A DNA stretch of 8,354 bases, taken from positions 1 to 8,354 of the forward strand of contig CAAEOU010000326.1 of the NCBI GenBank assembly GCA_900757695.1, in the 5' to 3' direction. Both the position numbers and the translations under genes were made by a program. The notes under the pieces were generated by a model that worked only from the letters and a program-made list of their open reading frames with translations, was not told the origin of the DNA and searched no databases. The DNA is from an uncultured Oscillospiraceae bacterium (lineage in GTDB: Bacteria; Bacillota_A; Clostridia; Oscillospirales; Oscillospiraceae). Numbering within the stretch: position 1 is the stretch's first letter; every line of letters begins with the position of its first letter. Positions 1 to 6,188 of the stretch are shown piece by piece.

Positions 1-16
1 GCCACGGCCCATGGGA

Positions 17-1807
17 TTACTGGTTTTCAAGATAGCGGTCATAGGCACTCTGCATTGCGTCCAGTGCCTCCTGAAGCCGCATGTTTTCGATGTCGGACAC
101 GTAAGCCGCATAGCTGTCCTCATTGAGCTCCGCTGCCCCGGTAACAAACTTCAGCGCCATCTCGCCTACATGGGTATTGATGTCACCCATGGCAGTGGTC
201 ACCGCATCTGCTTCTTCCGCAGTAAGCTTTGCACCGGCAGGAATATCGGAGGTCACCACGGTATCAGGGTCATCTGCTGTAATGATCCATTTGGTATAGG
301 CCTCCAGCTGAAGGTCCGTGAACTCCAGATCATACTTGTGGAGATCATAGATAAAGCCGCCGCTGGTGCAGAGATAAACGCCATTCGCCATTTTGAGTGA
401 GGGAAGCCCCAGATCATTGTTTACAATGATACCGCCCAGCACAGGGTTGCCGTCCGCATCATATTCAAAGGTCTCACCCTCGTAGCCGTAGTTGATAAAC
501 TGGGTCAGCTGGGGATCGTACCACATGTCGCACCATGACAGGGCCAGCTCCACATCCGAGCAGTGCTCAGAGACCGAGAAGCCGCCGGTACCGGCCACAG
601 TAAACTGCTTCTCCATATAGCCGGAGCGTGCCGCATCTACGCCGGGATCGCCCATCAGTGCCAGTTCCGCATTGGGATTCACAGAGGCCAGCAGTTCCTG
701 ATAGGTCTTGATGTAGGACAGGTCAGAGAACCAGATACCGGTCTGCTCTGTGGAAATGATGCTCTCATCGGGAATGTTGGAAGCCTGCGACACAAAATTG
801 GGATTAATGAGGCCCTCACTGTACCAGTCCCGGAACATGCACAGAAAATCATAGTATGCATCCGAAGCCGTAGCCAGCTCCACCTGATTGGTCTTCAGAT
901 CAACATAGAAGTTGTTGGCATCTGCCACTGCGGGAATGCCATAGCCCGAGGACATCAGCCCCCAGGGAGACAGCACCTGATAGGGCATAATATAGGGATC
1001 TGTCACGTTGTACGCATTTTTGAAGGCCGCCAGTACATCGTGCATCTCGTCATAGCTGTTGGGCATATCCAGTCCCAGATCGTCCAGCCAGTCCTTACGG
1101 ATCAGCAGGCCGTTTTCTGCCGCCTGACCAATGGGCATATCAATGCGGGGCATATTCAGGATATGGCCTTCCAGCGTTTCCAGATCCGATCGGATCTGGG
1201 GATACTTCTCCATCAGAGCACTGAAATTCGGAATGCTGTCCGGATACTCCATCAGGTCTACTGCAATGCCGTCCTCATAGGCCTGATCGGCAGTATCATA
1301 ATAGTTCAGGGTGTCGTTGACGATATCGCAGTAGTCACCGCCAGCGATCATCAGCGTAAAGGTAGTCGCTGCATCCATCATATTGACCATCTGGAAATCA
1401 ATGTGGACATTGGTGATCTCCTCAAACTTCTGATAGAGCAGACTCATATCGTTGGGAGTGTCCATGATCGCCGCCAGCGGTGGGGGCTGTGTATAGAACA
1501 TGGTAAGCGTCACAGGCTCCTGCGTCAGCGGTTCAAATACCGACCAGTCAAAATCCTTATCCCCTGCCACGGGCCCTTCTGCAATGGGTTCCTCCTCCTG
1601 TTCGGAGGCGGCAGTCTCCTCCACGGAAACGGCTTCCTGCTCCTGTGGCGCAGGCTCTGTTTGAGATTCCACAGCTGTCGGGGCTTCTGTTGGCACTGAG
1701 GACTCCGGCTCTTTTGCCGCAGAGCTCGCCGCGGCACCGCCACAGCCGGCCAGAAGTGACATTCCCATGGCTACGGTCAACAGCAGGGCCAGCAATTTCT
1801 TTTTCAT
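17..1807 (-). CDS. Extracellular solute-binding lipoprotein, family 1 (LplA-like)
   Basis: This 596-residue protein is probably the substrate-capture subunit of an ABC importer for an oligosaccharide or similar solute, tethered to the outer face of the membrane. Residues 1-21 form a signal peptide (MKKK, then a hydrophobic stretch) ending in lipobox LAGC, with Cys22 as the lipidated residue. Residues 23 to about 82 are a Ser/Glu/Pro/Thr-rich acidic linker that should hold the binding domain away from the membrane. The binding domain follows, with the segment IRKDWLDDLGL at 236-246 typical of LplA-type binding proteins, and a helical C-terminus ending in AYDRYLENQ. The start is supported by AGGAGG at 1815-1820, 7 nt before the ATG. 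The length is normal for the LplA-like group. It is transcribed divergently from the AraC-type gene, the usual arrangement for regulator and target. Permease genes would lie beyond the left edge. The family is secure; the ligand is unknown. Confidence 0.92.
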   Translation of the reverse strand: MKKKLLALLLTVAMGMSLLAGCGGAAASSAAKEPESSVPTEAPTAVESQTEPAPQEQEAVSVEETAASEQEEEPIAEGPVAGDKDFDWSVFEPLTQEPVTLTMFYTQPPPLAAIMDTPNDMSLLYQKFEEITNVHIDFQMVNMMDAATTFTLMIAGGDYCDIVNDTLNYYDTADQAYEDGIAVDLMEYPDSIPNFSALMEKYPQIRSDLETLEGHILNMPRIDMPIGQAAENGLLIRKDWLDDLGLDMPNSYDEMHDVLAAFKNAYNVTDPYIMPYQVLSPWGLMSSGYGIPAVADANNFYVDLKTNQVELATASDAYYDFLCMFRDWYSEGLINPNFVSQASNIPDESIISTEQTGIWFSDLSYIKTYQELLASVNPNAELALMGDPGVDAARSGYMEKQFTVAGTGGFSVSEHCSDVELALSWCDMWYDPQLTQFINYGYEGETFEYDADGNPVLGGIIVNNDLGLPSLKMANGVYLCTSGGFIYDLHKYDLEFTDLQLEAYTKWIITADDPDTVVTSDIPAGAKLTAEEADAVTTAMGDINTHVGEMALKFVTGAAELNEDSYAAYVSDIENMRLQEALDAMQSAYDRYLENQ

Positions 1808-1879
1808 ATTGTTTCCTCCTTCTTAAGATAGATGATTCCTGCATCGGCCTTCCGGAAGAATGCCGGATCAGATGTCCTC

Positions 1880-1909
1880 ATTGTACGGTGCCTCCATGCA
1901 CCGAGTAAA
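1880..1909 (-). promoter_or_regulatory. Candidate promoter of the solute-binding protein gene, with a hairpin filling the spacer
   Basis: Read on the minus strand, TTTACT (1904-1909, 4 of 6 matches to the -35 consensus) and TACAAT (1880-1885, 5 of 6 matches to -10) are separated by 18 bp. Transcription would begin near 1873, giving a leader of about 65 nt. The spacer 1886-1903 is itself an inverted repeat, CGGTGC-6-GCACCG, which could be an operator. The leader also contains the 10-bp palindrome CTTCCGGAAG at 1849-1858. The promoter is predicted by eye only. Confidence 0.45.
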
Positions 1910-2035
1910 GAACCAATACCCGACCTTTTGACGTCATAATTTACGTTTCCGCCAGGAAAAAATCGGGCACCGGTAAAATATCAGGAATTGATGGTTCCAG
2001 TTTTGCTTTTGAATGGTAAAAAATCGGTTCCTGCG

Positions 2036-2064
2036 TTGCAAAAAATGCGAAAAATCATTAAAAT
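2036..2064 (+). promoter_or_regulatory. Candidate promoter of the AraC-type regulator gene
   Basis: TTGCAA (2036-2041, 4 of 6 consensus matches) and TAAAAT (2059-2064, 5 of 6) are separated by exactly 17 bp. A start point near 2071 would leave a leader of about 38 nt before the ATG at 2109. This placement argues against the in-frame ATG at 2013, which would lie upstream of the promoter. Confidence 0.5.
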
Positions 2065-2090
2065 ATCAGTATGAAATCAAACCGCTCACA

Positions 2091-2098
2091 AAAGGAGG
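2091..2098 (+). promoter_or_regulatory. Ribosome-binding site that fixes the AraC-type gene start
   Basis: AAAGGAGG lies 10 nt before the ATG at 2109. A TTG at 2103 in the same frame is only 4 nt away and is less likely. The upstream in-frame ATG at 2013 has no comparable site, so the start at 2109 is preferred. Confidence 0.75.
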
Positions 2099-2108
2099 CA
2101 CTTTGATA

Positions 2109-3446
2109 ATGGCACTTGTGATCCTGCTCTCTGCACTGGTCGGCGGTCTGCTGACCGGATTGTTTTTCCTTCTGCATAGAAGCAAAAAGACCGCGGACAC
2201 CGCCGAAAATGCAATGGCCGCTCAGGCCCTTGCACGGTCACAGCTGCGCCTTCAGGATTATGCCATTGGCCAAATGCTAAAGGGAAACACCCCGGATTTT
2301 ACACATCTGGAGGACTTCTACCGGGTATTTCGTCTGGAATTTCCCGCAGAGGCATTTATGCTTTTGACCATAAAGCTGCGCCGGTATCCCGGTGCAGGTC
2401 AGCCCGATGCGCAGGAAAACGCCTATGGCACAGTACGGGAGGAGCTGACAGGCATTCTCGGACTGAGCCGGACCCTGTATTTTGCCGAAAAAGACGGAAT
2501 GCTGGTTTGCTTCTACGCCCAGCCCGGCGTTACCATCCAGCCTCCCTCCGACAATCAGGACACCCTGCGGGAGCTGCTCTATCAGCAGTGCCGGGCCTGC
2601 GCCGCCGCATTGGAGGATCAGCACGGCATCGATGTACTGATCGCATTGGGCAAATTTGACCTGGGCGGTTTCGCACTGCACACCAACTATCTTTCCGCCA
2701 AAGCCCTGCTGGAGCAGGCGGTCTCCTCCAAATGGCCTGACTCTGTGATCCGTGACAGCGCCACCCTGACCCAGCGCACCGATCAGGAGTTTTCCACGGC
2801 CCAGCGGCAGTTTTATAACTGCTTTGTATGCTTTCAATACCACGATGCTGCCGAATATCTGTTCCACATGGTAGAGCTACGCATCCAGAACTATTTTGAT
2901 CCCTTCCCTGAGGCCCGGGAAGTCGTGGCGGAACAGCTGCGCTTTTGTACCAATATGCTGGAGCTGCCCCTGAATATTACACTTCCTCTGCCGGACGGCA
3001 GCACGACGCAAATGCGTGAGCTGATGGCAAGCTCTGATCTCGAAATCCTGCACAAAAATCTTCTGCGATATTTTACGGGTCTTGAGACCTATATGGCAAA
3101 GCAGGGCGATCAGGCTGCCCCTGCGGTTCAGCGGGTCCGGGACTATATTGACCTTCACTACCGGGATCCGGGTATCAGCGTCACCAGTCTTTCTCAACAG
3201 TTCCGGCTGAACAACTCCTATCTGTCCCGGCAGTTCAAGCAGGAATACGGCTGCGGCGTCCTTGAATACATCCATAAGTGCAGGATCTCAGAGGCAAAGG
3301 CTCTGATCGCCGGAGGCACAGAGCTGGACAAGGTGGCCCAGCAGGTGGGTTACCTCAGCCGCAGGGCGCTGGACAGCGCTTTTGCCCGGTGCGAAGGCAT
3401 TACACCCCGGGCCTACCAGCGGCAGCTCCCCAACGGTTTGGTGTAA
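2109..3446 (+). CDS. Membrane-anchored AraC-family transcriptional regulator
   Basis: This 445-residue protein has one predicted transmembrane segment at residues 2-22, followed by the positively charged HRSKK, which should place the rest of the protein in the cytoplasm. The middle region, about 45-330, resembles the degenerate GGDEF-like domain of Bacillota AraC/CdaR-type regulators; the resemblance is weak and judged by eye. Residues 342-441 are a typical AraC DNA-binding domain with two helix-turn-helix units: one around 358-381 (SVTSLSQQF...NNSYLSRQFK) and one around 405-437 (ELDKVAQQVGYLSRRALDSAF, then GITPRAYQ). Family members with this middle domain usually carry an extracytoplasmic sensor between two membrane helices, and that sensor is absent here. 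The gene diverges from the solute-binding protein gene and lies 124 bp upstream of two dehydrogenase genes on the same strand, so either or both may be targets. The DNA-binding assignment is secure; effector and targets are inferred. Confidence 0.9.
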   Translation: MALVILLSALVGGLLTGLFFLLHRSKKTADTAENAMAAQALARSQLRLQDYAIGQMLKGNTPDFTHLEDFYRVFRLEFPAEAFMLLTIKLRRYPGAGQPDAQENAYGTVREELTGILGLSRTLYFAEKDGMLVCFYAQPGVTIQPPSDNQDTLRELLYQQCRACAAALEDQHGIDVLIALGKFDLGGFALHTNYLSAKALLEQAVSSKWPDSVIRDSATLTQRTDQEFSTAQRQFYNCFVCFQYHDAAEYLFHMVELRIQNYFDPFPEAREVVAEQLRFCTNMLELPLNITLPLPDGSTTQMRELMASSDLEILHKNLLRYFTGLETYMAKQGDQAAPAVQRVRDYIDLHYRDPGISVTSLSQQFRLNNSYLSRQFKQEYGCGVLEYIHKCRISEAKALIAGGTELDKVAQQVGYLSRRALDSAFARCEGITPRAYQRQLPNGLV

Positions 3447-3511
3447 TCATATCGCCGCAGCCGGAAATGCCGGTATTCCCCTCAGGTTATAATGAAGCGC
3501 AAAAGAGTTAT

Positions 3512-3540
3512 TTTACATTGCGCCCGAAGCCGTTTATAGT
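3512..3540 (+). promoter_or_regulatory. Promoter of the two-gene SDR operon
   Basis: TTTACA (3512-3517, 5 of 6 consensus matches) and TATAGT (3535-3540, 5 of 6) are separated by 17 bp. The start point would be near 3547, about 24 nt before the ATG. The -35 box lies between the arms of an inverted repeat, GCGCAA (3497-3502) and TTGCGC (3518-3523), a possible operator. No terminator is visible between the AraC-type gene and this promoter, so some read-through from upstream is also possible. Confidence 0.6.
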
Positions 3541-3570
3541 AGAAATAACAAAACCACAGGAGGGAATCAC

Positions 3571-4332
3571 ATGGAAATGCTAAGCGGGAAAACAGCGCTG
3601 ATCACCGGCGGAAGCTCCGGCATTGGCGCAGAAACTGCCAGAGTATTTGCAAAGCATGGGGCAAAAGTTGCGATATTTGCTCGGGGACAGGAGAAACTGG
3701 ACAAGGTAGCAGCAGAGCTCCGGGCCATGGGCGCAGAGTGCCTGACCATTTCAGGCGATGCAACCAATTCGGAGGACTGCGAGGCCGCCGTGGAGCAGGT
3801 GGTCAAAGCCTTTGGGCGCATTGACGTGCTGGTTAACAACGCCGGTGCCGGAGACTTTCACACAACCACTGAGAAGTGCAGCAATGCCTTCTGGGATCAG
3901 ATGATCGCCCTGAATCAGTCCTCGGTGCTGTACTTCTGCCGGGCGGCACTTCCCCATATGCGTGCTCAGGGCAGCGGTTCCATTGTAAATCTGTCTGCCA
4001 TTGCAGGCGTGTACGGCAACGCCGGCGTCAGCTATTCCGCTGCAAAGGCCGCTGTCATTGCCATGACCAAGAATATCGCACTTCAGTACACCGGCACGGA
4101 CATTCGCTGCAATGCCGTCTGCCCCGGCCCCACTGCCGTAGATCGAATGGACGGCAGGGAGGACGCCCTAATCGATCAGACCTTCTTTGCCATCACAGAC
4201 CGGCATATGGACTCCTCCATTCCCTTCGCATCCGCAGAGGATCAGGCCAATGTGATCGCATTTCTTGCCAGCGATCTGTCCCGCTGCATCACCGGTCAGG
4301 CCATTGTCACAGATAATGGCCGCTGCCTGTAA
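3571..4332 (+). CDS. Short-chain dehydrogenase/reductase (SDR), NADP-type signature
   Basis: This 253-residue classical SDR should carry out reversible NAD(P)-dependent oxidation of a hydroxyl group in the cytoplasm. The coenzyme-binding motif TGGSSGIG is at 12-19, NNAG at 89-92, and the catalytic residues are Asn115, Ser142, Tyr155 and Lys159 (YSAAK), so the tetrad is complete. The end of the second beta strand reads FAR with Arg38, a pattern associated with NADP(H) preference. The C-terminus has ITGQAIVTDNG, where most relatives have DGG. Start: AGGAGGG at 3558-3564, 6 nt before the ATG. It is the first gene of an operon with a second SDR 17 bp downstream. The substrate cannot be read from the sequence. 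Sugar acids, polyols, 3-oxoacyl-ACP or steroids are all handled by this family, and the neighbouring sugar-type binding protein mildly favours a carbohydrate. Confidence 0.92.
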   Translation: MEMLSGKTALITGGSSGIGAETARVFAKHGAKVAIFARGQEKLDKVAAELRAMGAECLTISGDATNSEDCEAAVEQVVKAFGRIDVLVNNAGAGDFHTTTEKCSNAFWDQMIALNQSSVLYFCRAALPHMRAQGSGSIVNLSAIAGVYGNAGVSYSAAKAAVIAMTKNIALQYTGTDIRCNAVCPGPTAVDRMDGREDALIDQTFFAITDRHMDSSIPFASAEDQANVIAFLASDLSRCITGQAIVTDNGRCL

Positions 4333-4349
4333 GGAAAGGAGGGGCCCTC

Positions 4350-5132
4350 ATGTATCCTGTTCAAATTCCCACCTTTGACTGCTCCGGTAAAACAGTCGTG
4401 GTCACCGGTGCCGGAAGCGGTATTGGTCAGGCCGCCGCCATGCTGTTTGCCAGCTATGGGGCAAACGTGGTGGCTGCAGACATTTCTGAGGCAGCTGCCG
4501 AAAAAACCGCCGAGATCATCCGCAGGAACGGCGGCCGGGTCCATGTGGTCCCTGTGGATATTTCCCAGAGCCAGCAGGTAGACCGTCTTATTACACAGAC
4601 AGTAGACCATTTTGGCGGCGTGGATGTCTTTGTTGCCAACGCAGGAATCGGCGGCGCTGTACTCCCGCTTTTGGAGCAGACAGAGGAGGAGTTCATGAAT
4701 GTTGTCTCCGTCAATCTCAAGGGGACATTCCTCTGTGCCAAGGCAGCCGCAGCACAGATGATCCATCAGGGCCGCGGCGGGCGCATTATCATTACCGCCT
4801 CCATCGGCGCTTTTGAGGGCGGCGGCCATCACGGCCCCTACGGTGCCTCCAAGGGTGCTCTGGTCACATTGGTCCGTACCATGGGCAGAGAGTGGGCGGA
4901 ATACGGCATTACTGTCAATGCGGTCTGCCCCGGCCTTACAGCCACCGCCATCAATCAGGGTCTGCTGGAGGACAAAGCCCTTGCAGATTCCCTGCTGAAT
5001 AAGATCCCCATGCACCGTATGGCACAGCCGGAGGAAATTGCTTCCGCCATGCTGTATCTGGCCACCGATGCCGCCGCTTTTATCACCGGCACCACTCTGA
5101 TCGCAGACGGCGGCGCAACCACCGGAGGATAA
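4350..5132 (+). CDS. Short-chain dehydrogenase/reductase (SDR), NAD-type signature
   Basis: This 260-residue classical SDR has TGAGSGIG at 19-26, a NAG motif at 97-99 (ANAG rather than NNAG), and the complete tetrad Asn122, Ser151, Tyr164 and Lys168 (YGASK). Asp44 at the end of the second beta strand (AADI) is the usual marker of NAD(H) preference, unlike the Arg in the upstream SDR. PG at 186-187 and the C-terminal TGTTLIADGG are standard for the fold. The ATG follows AGGAGG (4337-4342) by 7 nt and begins 17 bp after the upstream stop, so the two genes are very likely co-transcribed and translated together. Sequence between the motifs differs substantially from the first SDR, so they are not a recent duplication. 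The exact substrate is unknown. Confidence 0.92.
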   Translation: MYPVQIPTFDCSGKTVVVTGAGSGIGQAAAMLFASYGANVVAADISEAAAEKTAEIIRRNGGRVHVVPVDISQSQQVDRLITQTVDHFGGVDVFVANAGIGGAVLPLLEQTEEEFMNVVSVNLKGTFLCAKAAAAQMIHQGRGGRIIITASIGAFEGGGHHGPYGASKGALVTLVRTMGREWAEYGITVNAVCPGLTATAINQGLLEDKALADSLLNKIPMHRMAQPEEIASAMLYLATDAAAFITGTTLIADGGATTGG

Positions 5133-5190
5133 GCTCCGCAGCTGACAAGCTCTCTGTTGCGGTCATCGCAGGCCGCCAAAAATTATTAAA

Positions 5191-5234
5191 AGCAGGGCAG
5201 GAAATCGGAGAAAGCTCCAATTTCCTGCCCTGTT
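5191..5234. terminator. Long hairpin terminator between convergent operons
   Basis: A 13-bp perfect stem (5193-5205 with 5220-5232), a C/A mismatch, then a 4-bp stem GGAG/CTCC (5207-5210 with 5215-5218) closed by the loop AAAG. One wobble and one A-T pair extend it outward to 5191-5234. On the minus strand the hairpin is followed by a T-rich tract (TTTAATAATTTTT), so it should end the transporter-amidase transcript efficiently. On the plus strand there is only TTCATTAAT, so termination of the SDR operon is less certain. Confidence 0.8.
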
Positions 5235-5272
5235 CATTAATCTGGTTTCAGAAAACGTGTTTATACATTCAC

Positions 5273-6175
5273 TTACGGGATCAGACGTGGCTTGCTGGAA
5301 AGCTTCGGCACGCCGACCCGGAAGGTATCGCCCTCTTCATCGGTTTCATTCACATCCAGCACCGCCTGATTGGCCTCCAGACGAGCCTGTGCCGAGAGAT
5401 AAAAGGTGGCATCCGTGGCATCCCAGCCATAGGCATTCATGACCAGTCTCTGCATTTCCTCATAGCCCCGCTGGATGGCAACATCGCAGGTGCGGCCATT
5501 GGTATTGACAAACCAGCAGTCCTGTGTCTCTGTCACCGGCCAGTTCAGCTCAAAGTTCTTGATGATCCGTACACGAACCAGCACCTCTCCCGGGATCTCG
5601 ATCCCCGTTTCGCAGACCTCACCATCTCCCATGGTTGCATGGAGATCGCCCATGGCCAGCAGAGCGCCGGGGACCTGCACAGGAAAATAAACCGTGGCCC
5701 CTTTCTTAATGATCCGGCTGTCCATATTGCCGCCGCCATTGAAGGAGTATCCCGAAGGTACAGGCTCTCCGCTGGGCGCAGTACCGATCACGCCTACCAT
5801 GGGGTCAATGGGCCATTTCACATCGTTAAAATATGCATAGCCATCCCGAATGGGGATGATTTTTGTCCGTATCTCGCAGCTGGGCCACAGGGCACCGTAC
5901 CCTTCCAGCGTCATCATGCAGCCCCGCTCCGCCACCTGAACATCCAGAATGTCCACCGCAAGCACATCGCCCACCTCGGCTCCGTCCACAAAAAGCGGGC
6001 CGGTGGCAGGATTGGTGTGGGTAAAGTCCAGATTGTCCTCATGGTCTGCTTCGGTTTTGATCTGGTTGCCAAAGCAATCGTGGGTGATAAATCGTACCAC
6101 CTCTCCATCTGCGGCATGCGCCGCAGGCAGATTTTCTTTGTCAAAGCTGTACACAGCAGTATCAAGGGTCAGCAT
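5273..6175 (-). CDS. Acetamidase/formamidase family protein (short form)
   Basis: This 300-residue protein belongs to the FmdA/AmdA family, cytoplasmic amidases that hydrolyse short amides such as formamide or acetamide to ammonia and the carboxylate. Visible family features are NPATGP at 55-60, the segment FVDGAEVGDVLAVDI at 62-76, PMVGVIGTAP at 125-134, GGNMDSR at 148-154 and GDLHATMGDGEV at 176-187, the last being the most conserved part of the family. The length fits the short bacterial form of about 300 residues rather than the roughly 400-residue methylotroph enzymes. The ATG follows AAAGGAGG (6183-6190) by 7 nt, and this site overlaps the stop codon of the transporter gene upstream, so translation is probably coupled. 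No signal peptide is present. The true substrate is uncertain; many family members have been annotated without being assayed. Confidence 0.92.
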   Translation of the reverse strand: MLTLDTAVYSFDKENLPAAHAADGEVVRFITHDCFGNQIKTEADHEDNLDFTHTNPATGPLFVDGAEVGDVLAVDILDVQVAERGCMMTLEGYGALWPSCEIRTKIIPIRDGYAYFNDVKWPIDPMVGVIGTAPSGEPVPSGYSFNGGGNMDSRIIKKGATVYFPVQVPGALLAMGDLHATMGDGEVCETGIEIPGEVLVRVRIIKNFELNWPVTETQDCWFVNTNGRTCDVAIQRGYEEMQRLVMNAYGWDATDATFYLSAQARLEANQAVLDVNETDEEGDTFRVGVPKLSSKPRLIP

Positions 6176-6188
6176 CGTTATTCCTCCT

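Noticed and set aside
1..16. CCCATGGG palindrome just after the lipoprotein stop codon
   Set aside because: The sequence is cut by the window edge, so a terminator or other element cannot be judged.
563..1699. A 378-codon plus-strand open frame antisense to the solute-binding protein gene
   Set aside because: It is a shadow of a well-supported gene, with His, Ile and Gly-rich composition, no ribosome site and no recognisable motif.
1929..1936. TGACGTCA palindrome
   Set aside because: An 8-bp palindrome is expected by chance in a window of this size, and this one is not aligned with either candidate promoter.
3488..3493. TATAAT as a promoter for the SDR genes
   Set aside because: No -35 element lies at 16-18 bp upstream and there is no TG extension; the TTTACA-17-TATAGT pair nearer the gene is better.
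4296..5015. A 239-codon minus-strand open frame antisense to the second SDR gene
   Set aside because: The SDR on the other strand has complete catalytic motifs and a ribosome site; the antisense frame has neither.
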